Shown here: positions 1 through 6,949 of the stretch, in pieces | Numbering within the stretch: position 1 is the first letter of the stretch | Layout: every line of letters begins with the position of its first letter | Origin: Acidipropionibacterium jensenii DSM 20535 | GTDB lineage: Bacteria > Actinomycetota > Actinomycetes > Propionibacteriales > Propionibacteriaceae | Assembly: GCF_000425285.1 (NCBI RefSeq) | Contig: NZ_AUDD01000021.1 | Span: 1-49,396, forward strand | DNA: 49,396 bases | Reading direction: 5' to 3' | Program-made: the position numbers and the translations under genes | Notes under the pieces: generated by a model | Seen by the model: the letters and a program-made list of their open reading frames with translations, nothing else | The model's database searches: none | What the model was told of the DNA's origin: nothing

Positions 1-1
1 A

Positions 2-163
2 CGCATGCGCATGGATCCCCGCACCCGCGCCTACGTCGAACGCCGCAGCGCCGAAGGACGAACACCCCGAGAGATCCGCCGCTGTCTCAAGCGCTACCTC
101 GCTCGAAACATCTACCGAAAACTCAACACGGCCGCAGCCAACTGCACCCCAAGCTCTGCTTGA
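2..163 (+). pseudogene. IS110-family transposase, C-terminal remnant
   Basis: The open frame runs in from the window edge and ends at TGA 161-163. It reads RMDPRTRAYVERRSAEGRTP and then a CLKRYLAR-type stretch ending in NIYRKLN. The Y-x-x-R-R-x-x-E-G-(K/R)-T pattern followed by REI-x-R-C-L-K-R-Y is what I recognise as the conserved C-terminal end of IS110/IS116/IS902 transposases, which carry a DEDD catalytic domain (not visible here). Only about 53 codons are inside the window, so it may be intact upstream. An unrelated transposase tail follows within about 15 bp, which argues for a remnant. Confidence 0.7.
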
Positions 164-164
164 C

Positions 165-302
165 AGACATAGGAGATTCAACGGCAGGCTCGAGCACCTG
201 CGCGGCTCGGCGCTGGGGTTCCGCAACCTGACCAACTACATCGCCAGATCCCTGCTCGAGACCGGCGGGTTCAGACCCCGACTACACCCTGGATTCGGAT
301 GA
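165..302 (+). pseudogene. ISL3-family transposase, C-terminal remnant
   Basis: This open frame has no start of its own. From about 180 it reads NGRLEHLRGSALGFRNLTNY, continues IARSLLETGGFRPRLHPGFG and stops at TGA 300-302. The GRLEHLRG-x-A-L-GFRN-x-TNY motif is the end of the DDE domain of ISL3-type transposases from actinobacteria. Everything upstream of this tail is missing, replaced by the IS110-like tail, so two insertion sequences have recombined or decayed into each other. The last codons overlap the ATG of the next gene. Confidence 0.7.
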
Positions 303-664
303 GCCGCGATAGCGTCGAGGCGAGCGATCTCGCGTTCGCCAGCCTGTGGTCGATCGGCGCACACGTCGAGATTGTCCGGCGCTCCGACACCGAACTGGAT
401 CTGGCCATGAACTCGGGGAAGAACCTCATCGAGCTGTGCACCTTCAAGGCCCGCGCGACGTCGGACTCCTCGGGGCACACCCACATCGTGGTCGGGGGTC
501 TCGACACCTACAAGACCAGCCAGGAGAAGTACATGGGCTTCATCCCCGTCGGCCCCAAGCTCATCACCGGCATGGCCCAGTACAAGAACTTCCTCAACGG
601 TGTCTCCAAGCTCCTCACGGCGCGCGACAACACCGCTCAGGTGACGATCGCCCAGGCGGCCTGA
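299..664 (+). CDS. conserved-looking hypothetical protein, possibly 5'-truncated
   Basis: I do not recognise the family of this 121-residue protein. It is soluble, with alternating hydrophobic segments that look beta-rich (HVEIVRRSDTELDL, THIVVGGLDTY), a central Gly-Lys-Asn-Leu-Ile-Glu stretch and a helical end. It has no signal peptide or membrane segment. The ATG at 299 lies inside the stop region of the ISL3 remnant and has no good Shine-Dalgarno sequence. The original N-terminus may therefore have been lost to the insertion and this ATG may not be native. Codon use is normal for the window. A 51-residue membrane protein starts 4 nt after its stop, so the two are probably co-transcribed. 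Confidence 0.6.
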   Translation: MSRDSVEASDLAFASLWSIGAHVEIVRRSDTELDLAMNSGKNLIELCTFKARATSDSSGHTHIVVGGLDTYKTSQEKYMGFIPVGPKLITGMAQYKNFLNGVSKLLTARDNTAQVTIAQAA

Positions 665-668
665 ACCG

Positions 669-824
669 ATGGTCGTGACCGTTGTCGGCACCATCATTGG
701 CATCGGACTCGCCGTACTCGCGGCCTGGAGTCAGATCGGAGACATGTTCCACCGCGAGTACCCGCGCCAGAACCGCAGTGACGCCATCGAGAAGTCCGGC
801 CCCGACAGTCACCGCACCGAATAA
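669..824 (+). CDS. small single-pass membrane protein (51 aa)
   Basis: The ATG at 669 lies 4 nt after the preceding stop, suggesting translational coupling. The protein starts MVVTVVGTIIGIGLAVLAAW, a single hydrophobic helix of about 18 residues, followed by a short polar tail ending in HRTE. The frame is clean and closes at TAA 822-824. A strong hairpin follows about 120 bp downstream. The function is unknown. The tight spacing to the 121-residue hypothetical gene suggests they work together or are at least one transcript. Confidence 0.5.
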   Translation: MVVTVVGTIIGIGLAVLAAWSQIGDMFHREYPRQNRSDAIEKSGPDSHRTE

Positions 825-947
825 CCCGGGCCGAATGGCCCCGATGGAGTCGAGGGTGCCGGCATGGAGGCATGCTGGCTGTCTGGTGGCCGACTGTCTC
901 GAGCCACCTGACATGAGTCGGCCGGGACCGATCCGCCCGGAACAGAC

Positions 948-981
948 GATGGCCCCGACGGAGTGATCCGTCGGGGCCATC
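948..981. terminator. strong hairpin, probable bidirectional terminator
   Basis: A perfect 15-bp inverted repeat (948-962 against 967-981) has the 4-nt loop GTGA. It lies between the rightward small-protein genes (end 824) and the leftward trxB-trxA operon (end 1104). There is no clear T-run on either side, which is common for actinobacterial terminators. Confidence 0.6.
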
Positions 982-1080
982 TGTGCCCCTCAAGGCACGG
1001 CTCGGGGCATCGCCGGGCCAAGGAACCCTCGAGCCCATGAATCCCGAGACCATGAGTCTCAGACCCATGCCCCCAGCACC

Positions 1081-1117
1081 ATGAACCCTCAGCCGATGAA
1101 CCCTCAGCCGATGAACT
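1081..1117. repeat. 15-bp tandem repeat spanning the trxA stop codon
   Basis: The unit ATGAACCCTCAGCCG occurs at 1081-1095 and 1096-1110, with a partial third copy to about 1117. On the minus strand each unit reads Phe-Ile-Gly-stop plus one codon. The last codons and stop of trxA have thus been duplicated into the 3' flank. Confidence 0.8.
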
Positions 1118-1424
1118 CAGCCAGGGCGCGCTCCAGGGCCGGCTTGGGCTGGGCGCCGACGAAGCTCTTGACGACCTCGCCGTTCTTGAACACGAACATC
1201 GCCGGGATCGAGGTGATCCCGTACTGCTGGGCGGTGGCCGGGTTGGCGTCGACGTCGACCTTGGCCAGGGTGATGGCGTCGGAGTGCTCGTCGGCGATCT
1301 TCTCGAGGATCGGGCCGACCTGGCGGCACGGGCCGCACCAGCTGGCCCAGAAATCGACCAGAACGGGCTTGTCGGACTTCAGGACGTCAGCGTCGAAGCT
1401 GGCATCGGTGACCTCAATGGACAT
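1104..1424 (-). CDS. trxA: thioredoxin
   Basis: This 106-residue cytoplasmic protein-disulfide reductant has the active site WCGPC (Cys30, Cys33) after VDFWAS and the cis-Pro loop IPAMFVF. The length is typical for thioredoxin 1. Start ATG at 1424 is preceded by AGGAGGT about 8 nt upstream. It lies 90 bp downstream of trxB on the same strand, the usual actinobacterial trxB-trxA order, so TrxB (NADPH-dependent) reduces this protein, which then reduces ribonucleotide reductase, peroxiredoxins and other targets. The stop codon sits inside a 15-bp tandem repeat. Confidence 0.97.
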   Translation of the reverse strand: MSIEVTDASFDADVLKSDKPVLVDFWASWCGPCRQVGPILEKIADEHSDAITLAKVDVDANPATAQQYGITSIPAMFVFKNGEVVKSFVGAQPKPALERALAEFIG

Positions 1425-1514
1425 TTCAGATACCTCCTGGATGGTGTTCTTCCTGATGACTCACGTGTCGCGGTACCGGCCGGCAGGCACGATCCCGCGT
1501 GTCGGGCGGACCGC

Positions 1515-2561
1515 TCAGGCGTGCGCCCCAGCCCTGTCCGCCGTCTCGACGTCCTCTGTCTCAACAGTGCGGGACGTCGCGGTGTTCCCGGCGGCGTCCT
1601 CCACCTGGGGGCGGTCCTGGATCTGGGCCGGGGCCTTGTCCTCCAGATCGGCCAGGTAGGCCTGGGCGTCCAGGGCGGCGACGACACCGGATCCGGCGGC
1701 GGTGGCCGCCTGCTTGTAGGTCGGGTCGACGACGTCCCCGGCGGCGAAGACCCCGGGCACCGAGGTGCGCGAGCTGCGCCCCTGGACGGCGATCGTCCCG
1801 GCGTCGGTGAGGTCGAGCAGTCCATGCACCAGGTGGGTGCGCGGGTCAGAGCCGATGGCCTCGAAGACGCCGTCGACCGGCATCGGCGTCTCGGCCCCGG
1901 TGACGGTGTCGCGCAGCACCAGCCCGGTGACCTTCTGGTCGCCCTGGAATGCCGAGACCGTCGAGTTCCAGCGGAAGTCGATCTTGGGATCGGCCTTGGC
2001 GCGCTCCACCATCGCCGCCGAGGCGCGCAGCGCGTCCCGGCGGTGGATGACGGTCACCTGGGAGGCGAACCGGGACAGGAAGGTGGCCTCCTCCATCGCG
2101 GAGTCGCCCCCTCCGATGACGGCGACGTGGCGGTTGCGGAAGAAGGCTCCGTCACAGGTGGCGCACCAGGAGATCCCCCGGCCCGACAGCTCGGTCTCCC
2201 GCTCGCAGCCGAGCTTGCGGTAGGCCGACCCGGTCGCGTAGATGAGGGTGCGGGCCTGGTAGGTCTGCCCCTCGCCGGTGGTGACGGACTTCACCTGTCC
2301 GGCGATGTCGAGGGCGGTGACGTCGTCGTAGACGATCTCGGTGCCGAACTTCTCGGCCTGCTTCTGCATCCGGTCCATCAGGTCAGGGCCCATGATCCCC
2401 TCGGGGAATCCGGGGAAGTTCTCCACCTCGGTGGTCTGCATCAGCTCACCGCCGACCTCCACGGAACTGGCGATCAGCAGCGGCGACAGGTTCGCCCGTG
2501 CAGCGTAGATCGCCGCCGTGAACCCAGCCGGGCCGGACCCGATGATGATGACGTCTCGCAT
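1515..2561 (-). CDS. trxB: thioredoxin-disulfide reductase
   Basis: This 348-residue FAD/NADPH flavoprotein reduces thioredoxin. The FAD-binding GSGPAG lies at residues 8-13, the redox pair CATC at Cys133/Cys136, the NADPH-binding GGGDSAMEEA with the HRRD motif in the second dinucleotide fold, and the closing FAD motif GVFAAGDV near the C-terminus. Residues after about 320 form an extra Thr/Glu-rich tail (TSRTVETEDVETAD) not needed for the family fold. The start ATG at 2561 has GGAAGG upstream. It is the first gene of the leftward trxB-trxA operon. Confidence 0.96.
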   Translation of the reverse strand: MRDVIIIGSGPAGFTAAIYAARANLSPLLIASSVEVGGELMQTTEVENFPGFPEGIMGPDLMDRMQKQAEKFGTEIVYDDVTALDIAGQVKSVTTGEGQTYQARTLIYATGSAYRKLGCERETELSGRGISWCATCDGAFFRNRHVAVIGGGDSAMEEATFLSRFASQVTVIHRRDALRASAAMVERAKADPKIDFRWNSTVSAFQGDQKVTGLVLRDTVTGAETPMPVDGVFEAIGSDPRTHLVHGLLDLTDAGTIAVQGRSSRTSVPGVFAAGDVVDPTYKQAATAAGSGVVAALDAQAYLADLEDKAPAQIQDRPQVEDAAGNTATSRTVETEDVETADRAGAHA

Positions 2562-2715
2562 GGTTGCCCTTCCGAGTGTTGAGAACCAGAGATTACGGCC
2601 TGGCCCACCACGCAGACCAACGCGGGAGCGCGGCGAGTGATTCCCGCCGGTCGCCCCGCAGTGGTCCCGGACCGCTCCAGCGGCACCCCGTCGTGACCGG
2701 CGGTCCGCCGGCGGT

Positions 2716-2721
2716 TAGCGT
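2716..2721 (+). promoter_or_regulatory. -10 box (TAGCGT) of a leaderless promoter
   Basis: TAGCGT fits TANNNT and ends 6 nt before the ATG at 2728. No Shine-Dalgarno sequence is present. This spacing is the signature of leaderless transcription in actinobacteria. Confidence 0.6.
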
Positions 2722-2727
2722 GGGACC

Positions 2728-3735
2728 ATGCCCACCATGCCTGCCGTCGCGGTGACCGAGTCGCTGCCCATCACGAACCCGAACTCGTTGGTCGACGTGG
2801 ACCTGCCCGTTCCGACTCCCGGCCAGAATGACCTGCTCATCGAGATCCGGGCCATCTCCGTCAATCCGATCGACGTCAAGATCCGTCAGGGCGCCGGCAC
2901 CCCGTCCGAGCCCCTGGTGCTGGGATTCGACGGGGTCGGCCAGGTGAGGGCCGTCGGCGAGGCGGTGGAGGACTTCGCCATCGGTGACGAGGTGTGGTTC
3001 GCCGGGGACCGCACCCGGCAGGGCAGCTATGCCCGCTACACCCTCGTCGACCACCGGGTCGCGGCCCGGCGTCCGGGGACGCTGGCCGCCGCCTCGGCGG
3101 CCGCCCTGCCGCTCACCGCGATCACCGCATCCGAGGCGCTGTGCGAGCACATCAACCTGGGCGGCGACGACGCCTTCCTGATGGTCGGTGGGGCCGGCGG
3201 GGTCGGCTCGATGGCCATCCAGCTCGCCCGGGTCCTCACCCAGGGGCCGGTGATCGCCACCGCCTCGCGCACCGAGAGCGACGAGTGGTGCCGCCGGCTC
3301 GGGGCCGACGCCACCATCGATCACCACCGTCCGCTGGCCGAGCAGGTCCAGCAGTTGGGGGTGGAGGGGTTCCAGGGGATTCTGTCGGCCTACTCGTCCG
3401 GACGCGAGGCCGACTTCGCCGAGATCATGGCGCCCTTCGGGCGTCTGGTGGTGATCGACGCGATGCCCAGTCTCAACACCAATGCGTTCAAGCCGAAGTC
3501 CCTGTCGGTGGTCGCCGAGTCGATGTTCACCCGCACCCAGTTCCACACCTCCGACATCGCCGAGCAGGGCCGGATCCTGGCCCGGGTGGCCGATCTGGTG
3601 GACAACGGCAAGGTGCGGAGCACGATGACCAAGTGCCTCAAGGGGATCAACGCGGCCACCCTGCGCGAGGCCACCGAGCTGGTCGAGTCGGGCCACACCA
3701 TCGGGAAGGTCGTCGTCGAGGCCGACGCCTGGTAG
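2728..3735 (+). CDS. MDR-superfamily NAD(P)H-dependent oxidoreductase (quinone reductase/alcohol dehydrogenase-like)
   Basis: This 335-residue member of the medium-chain dehydrogenase/reductase superfamily has an N-terminal GroES-like domain (SVNPIDVKIRQGAG, then GFDGVGQV) and a Rossmann domain with GGAGGVGSMAIQLAR near residue 155. The zinc-ligand cysteines and histidines of true alcohol dehydrogenases are not in place, which fits the quinone-reductase branch often labelled 'zinc-type alcohol dehydrogenase-like'. Substrate cannot be read from the sequence. It is probably leaderless. The final codons EADAW-stop are the first unit of a 7-copy tandem repeat that fills the 3' flank. Confidence 0.85.
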   Translation: MPTMPAVAVTESLPITNPNSLVDVDLPVPTPGQNDLLIEIRAISVNPIDVKIRQGAGTPSEPLVLGFDGVGQVRAVGEAVEDFAIGDEVWFAGDRTRQGSYARYTLVDHRVAARRPGTLAAASAAALPLTAITASEALCEHINLGGDDAFLMVGGAGGVGSMAIQLARVLTQGPVIATASRTESDEWCRRLGADATIDHHRPLAEQVQQLGVEGFQGILSAYSSGREADFAEIMAPFGRLVVIDAMPSLNTNAFKPKSLSVVAESMFTRTQFHTSDIAEQGRILARVADLVDNGKVRSTMTKCLKGINAATLREATELVESGHTIGKVVVEADAW

Positions 3736-3895
3736 AGCACTGCGAGGCCGACGCCTGGTAGAGCACAGCCGAGGCCGACGCCTGGTAGAGCACAGCCGAG
3801 GCCGACGCCTGGTAGAGCACAGCCGAGGCCGACGCCTGGTAGAGCACAGCCGAGGCCGACGCCTGGTAGAGCACAGCCGAGGCCGACGCCTGGTG
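3718..3895. repeat. 26/27-bp tandem repeat, 7 copies
   Basis: Units begin at 3718, 3744, 3771, 3798, 3825, 3852 and 3879. The first period is 26 bp, the others 27 bp, and the last copy is cut short. Each unit contains GAGGCCGACGCCTGGTAG, i.e. Glu-Ala-Asp-Ala-Trp-stop, identical to the end of the upstream oxidoreductase. There are no spacers, so it is not a CRISPR array. It ends just before the -10 box of the next gene. Confidence 0.95.
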
Positions 3896-3905
3896 AGGCC
3901 GTCCC

Positions 3906-3911
3906 TAAGCT
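3906..3911 (+). promoter_or_regulatory. -10 box (TAAGCT) of a leaderless promoter
   Basis: TAAGCT ends 7 nt before the ATG at 3919 and no Shine-Dalgarno sequence is visible. The box directly follows the tandem-repeat array. Confidence 0.55.
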
Positions 3912-3918
3912 GGGCGAC

Positions 3919-4239
3919 ATGACGTGTTGTGCGAAAGACCCGAAATCCCTCAAGACCGCACCGGTGGTCGCCGCCGGGCTCATCGGGGGGTGGCAGATCG
4001 CCCGTGCCACCGGCATCCGCCCGATCGGCGGGGTGGTGCTGGCGGCGGCCGGCGTCCTGGCGGGACGCAGCTGGCTGGCGAGGAAGGGACCGGCGACCAC
4101 CGCTGCGCTGAGCGCCGGCTACCTGGCCGCCTTCGGACTGTCCCACCCGCTGGCCAAGAGGATCGGGGCGTGGCCCTCGGTGCTGGTGGTCACCTCGGCG
4201 ATCACCGCGGCCGCCCACTACCTCGGAGACCGGAACTGA
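3919..4239 (+). CDS. small multi-helix membrane protein, hypothetical
   Basis: This 106-residue protein has a short polar start containing two cysteines (MTCCAKD), then about four hydrophobic segments (APVVAAGLIGGW; GGVVLAAAGVLAG; ATTAALSAGYLAAFG; VLVVTSAITAAAHY). It is probably an integral membrane protein; I do not recognise the family. The codon pattern is that of a real gene (strong GC at third positions). Its 3' end overlaps the convergent thpR gene by 22 bp. Confidence 0.65.
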   Translation: MTCCAKDPKSLKTAPVVAAGLIGGWQIARATGIRPIGGVVLAAAGVLAGRSWLARKGPATTAALSAGYLAAFGLSHPLAKRIGAWPSVLVVTSAITAAAHYLGDRN

Positions 4240-4811
4240 GTCCTGTCGAGGCCGTTCAGCCGGATCCCCGCCACCACCTCGTGGCGGGCCCCCTGACGGC
4301 TCAGGTGTGACTCCAGCAGGGTCACCTCTCGGGCCCGCCACGGGGGTCGACTGAATCCGGACAGGGAGTCGACCTCAGCGGTGAGATCACCACGGTGGCA
4401 CCGGGCCAGGGTGAGGTGCGCGCTGAACGCGCCGACCTCGGGCTGGGCCCCCGCGCTGTGCGCCGAGGATCTGATGGTACGGGCCAGTCCGGGCAGCCGC
4501 CCGGTGGGGTCGGCGATCCCGAGCCAGAGCATCCGCCCGGAGACCGGGTCCGGGAAGGCCCCCGATCCCGACAGGCCGATCTCCACCGGAGGGACTCTCT
4601 CGAGGTCGGCGGTGAGGGAGTCGGCGAGGCCTTCCGGATCGGCGACCGAGGCCATGAAGGCCAGGGTGATGTGGGCGTCCCCGGGCTGAATCCACCGGAA
4701 TCGCCGCGGGTCCTGGGGACGTTGTCGTTCGCGCATCCGCTCCACCAGGTCGTCGACGGACTCCAGCACCTCGGCCGGCGGCACCAGTGCCACGTACATT
4801 CGGCTGCCCAT
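4218..4811 (-). CDS. thpR: RNA 2',3'-cyclic phosphodiesterase (2'-5' RNA ligase family)
   Basis: This 197-residue member of the 2H phosphoesterase superfamily carries two H-x-(T/S)-x motifs, HITL (after WIQPGDA) and HLTL (after GAFSA), that supply the two catalytic histidines. The overall pattern M-Y-V-A-L-V-P at the start and W-x-R near the end fits ThpR/LigT, which opens 2',3'-cyclic phosphates and was first described as a tRNA 2'-5' ligase. I chose the ATG at 4811 because GAGGA lies about 8 nt upstream. A second Met at 4799 is the alternative. It is divergent from the glycosylase gene. Confidence 0.88.
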   Translation of the reverse strand: MGSRMYVALVPPAEVLESVDDLVERMRERQRPQDPRRFRWIQPGDAHITLAFMASVADPEGLADSLTADLERVPPVEIGLSGSGAFPDPVSGRMLWLGIADPTGRLPGLARTIRSSAHSAGAQPEVGAFSAHLTLARCHRGDLTAEVDSLSGFSRPPWRAREVTLLESHLSRQGARHEVVAGIRLNGLDRTQFRSPR

Positions 4812-4910
4812 GGATCGATCCTCGGTCAGCCGGGGGCCATTCTCAAGGACCCGGTCGATCTCATAGCCCCGGCCGACCTCAGCGCCCCGAGAAGGGTCCT
4901 GTCCCCGCCC

Positions 4911-4916
4911 TATTCT
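4911..4916 (+). promoter_or_regulatory. -10 box (TATTCT) of a leaderless promoter
   Basis: TATTCT ends 6 nt before the GTG at 4923. The position supports that GTG as the true start of the glycosylase rather than any upstream codon of the long open frame. Confidence 0.6.
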
Positions 4917-4922
4917 CGAGGG

Positions 4923-5510
4923 GTGATCGACCTGTCCCGACCTGCCCTTGATGTCGCCCCCCATCTGCTGGGGGCCATCATCCGGCACGGTCCGGTGAGT
5001 GTGCGGATCACCGAGGTGGAGGCCTACATGGGCCTGGTGGATCCGGCCTCCCACGCCTTCAACGGACCGGGCGGCCGGGCGGCGGTGATGTTCGGTCCTC
5101 CGGGCCGGCTCTACGTCTACCTGTCCTACGGGATCCACCACTGCATCAACGTGATCTGCTCCCCCGACGGCGTTGCCTCCGGAGTGCTGCTGCGCGCCGG
5201 GGAGGTGGTCGGAGGAAACCAGATCGTCCGGGACAGGCGCGGCCCGAAAGCGCCCGACCGCAAGCTGGCCAGCGGGCCGGGCAATCTCGGCCAGGCACTC
5301 GGCGTCGAACTCGCCGACTCCGGGATGGCCCTGGCGCTGGACGGCTTTGCGCCACCCACCGACGGGACCTCCTCCGACTGGAGCCTGGAGGCGCCCTCGG
5401 CACCGGTGGCCGCCAGGATCACCACCAGGATCGGCATCTCGAAGAATGCCGAGACCCCCTGGCGGTTCATCATCCCCGGCGAGCCCACCGTGTCGGGCCG
5501 GCGTCACTGA
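4923..5510 (+). CDS. putative 3-methyladenine DNA glycosylase (AAG/MPG family)
   Basis: This 195-residue base-excision repair enzyme removes alkylated purines. Conserved features are DLSRPALDVAPHLLGA at the start, the catalytic region ITEVEAYMG (general-base Glu), the SHAFNGPGGR loop, and YVYLSYGIHHCINV, which matches the YGMHxCxNV motif of the family, followed by GVLLRAGE. The length matches bacterial homologues. The frame is open far upstream, but homology begins at this GTG and a leaderless -10 box precedes it. It is divergent from thpR. Confidence 0.93.
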   Translation: MIDLSRPALDVAPHLLGAIIRHGPVSVRITEVEAYMGLVDPASHAFNGPGGRAAVMFGPPGRLYVYLSYGIHHCINVICSPDGVASGVLLRAGEVVGGNQIVRDRRGPKAPDRKLASGPGNLGQALGVELADSGMALALDGFAPPTDGTSSDWSLEAPSAPVAARITTRIGISKNAETPWRFIIPGEPTVSGRRH

Positions 5511-5615
5511 GGGGTGGCGTCACTGAGCGTGGCGTCGACGGCGACGGCGTCCCGAATCCGCCCATGAGCCGCCCGGAATCGGGCCGCCACCCGTGGTCCG
5601 AAACGGAGCCGCAGA

Positions 5616-6791
5616 CTACCGGTAGAGGGACTTGTCCAGGACCGCCTCGAGCTTGTTGACGCTGGCCTGGAGGCTGAACTGGTGGGCCATCAGGTCGTGA
5701 CCGCGGGCGTGCCACCGGTCCCGGGTGGCCTGGTCGGCGTCGCGCACCCGCGAGATCCCCTCCACCAGGTCGTAGGGGTCGACGACCGCACCGACCTCGT
5801 CGTCGGAGATGACGTCGCGCAGAGGCACCTTGGCGTTGCTGACCACCGCCAGCCCGGCGGCCATGTAGTCGTAGAGCTTGTTGGGGCTCATCCCCTTGTT
5901 GAAGACCTTCTGCGGGGTGACGGTGTGCAGGCCGACATCGCAGGCCTTGAGGATCCGCACCAGCTCCGACTTCGGCACCTGGTCGTGGAAGGTGACATTG
6001 GTCAGCCCCCGCTCGGCGACCTCGTCGATGGCCCACTGCTTGCGGGCGCCGCCGCCGACCAGCAGGAAGTTGACGTCGGGCAGCTTCTGGGCGGCGTCGA
6101 TGATGAGGTCCAGCCCGACGTAGTTCGCGTGGGTGCCCGAGAAGACCGCGGCGAACCCGCTGATGCCGTACTGGGAGCGCAGCTCGTCGCGGCTCTCGGG
6201 CACCTCGTACTCGGCCAGATCGGCGCCGTTGGGGACCACGGTGAGCTTGTCGGTGTTGATCCCGAGCTCCTCGAAGTGCTCCTCCCAGCCCCTGGGCACC
6301 ACGACGATCTGGCGGGCGTTGGCGTAGATGGTCCGTTCCAGGCCGACCAGGATCTTGTGCAGCAGGGAGCCCTCCTTGACCGCCCCGCCCGAGACCAGGG
6401 AGTCGGGCCACAGGTCGCGGACCTCCACCACGAAGGGCTTGCGTCGCAGCTTCGCGACGACCATCGCGGCGGCCGGGGCCAGGATCTGCGGGGAGGAGGC
6501 GAAGATGACGTCGGCGGGACGCACCAGGGCGCGCGCCCCGGCGCCGGCGGCGAAGGCCACCCAGCCGAGGATCCGCTTGGCGCCGTTGCCGGAGTACTGG
6601 GGGATCGGCACCAGAGTGTAGCGGGGATCGTCGACGGTCATCTTCTGGCCGCTGGTGTGGTTGATGTTGGCGGCGTAGAAGTGCGGGGTCCAGTGCTTCA
6701 ACCGGGAGAACATGTCGAAGTTGCGGGTGATGCCGCCTGAACCCGGGGGGAATGCGTAGTGGTTGATGACGGTGACCCGACGGTTGGGCAT
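5616..6791 (-). CDS. glycosyltransferase family 4 (WbuB-like)
   Basis: This 391-residue GT-B fold enzyme probably adds a sugar to a lipid-linked surface-glycan precursor at the inner face of the membrane. The N-terminal domain has INHYAFPPGSGGITRNFDMF and EVRDLWPDSLV; the C-terminal domain has VVPNGADLAEYEVPESRDEL, SGTHANYVGLDLII and GMSPNKLYDYMAAGLAVV, the nucleotide-sugar binding region of WbuB/GT4-type enzymes. The start ATG at 6791 has GGAGGA just upstream. It is a clear paralogue of the glycosyltransferase at 13307-14614 but sits alone, next to hrpB. The acceptor and donor are unknown. Confidence 0.88.
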   Translation of the reverse strand: MPNRRVTVINHYAFPPGSGGITRNFDMFSRLKHWTPHFYAANINHTSGQKMTVDDPRYTLVPIPQYSGNGAKRILGWVAFAAGAGARALVRPADVIFASSPQILAPAAAMVVAKLRRKPFVVEVRDLWPDSLVSGGAVKEGSLLHKILVGLERTIYANARQIVVVPRGWEEHFEELGINTDKLTVVPNGADLAEYEVPESRDELRSQYGISGFAAVFSGTHANYVGLDLIIDAAQKLPDVNFLLVGGGARKQWAIDEVAERGLTNVTFHDQVPKSELVRILKACDVGLHTVTPQKVFNKGMSPNKLYDYMAAGLAVVSNAKVPLRDVISDDEVGAVVDPYDLVEGISRVRDADQATRDRWHARGHDLMAHQFSLQASVNKLEAVLDKSLYR

Positions 6792-6949
6792 CTGTCCTCC
6801 TGGCGTGACGGCGTGGCCCCAGCCTAACGGGCCGGACGCCGCCCGGTGCGGCCCGGCGTCGCGCCTCAGGCCCACCCGGACCCGGGGGCCGGACCGAGCA
6901 CTCCAGGTTCACAGGCCAGGCTCGGCGGCGGGACCGCGGTCCGCGGGGG

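Noticed and set aside
3718-3895. Possible CRISPR array
   Set aside because: The 27-bp units follow one another without spacers, and no cas genes are present. It is a plain tandem repeat.
3390-4100. Minus-strand frame encoding a GVGLGCALP repeat protein
   Set aside because: It is the antisense reading of the oxidoreductase gene and its 27-bp repeats, with no start signal or homology.
2593-4341. 582-codon minus frame over the oxidoreductase
   Set aside because: It is a GC-rich shadow of the plus-strand gene; the repeats inflate its length.
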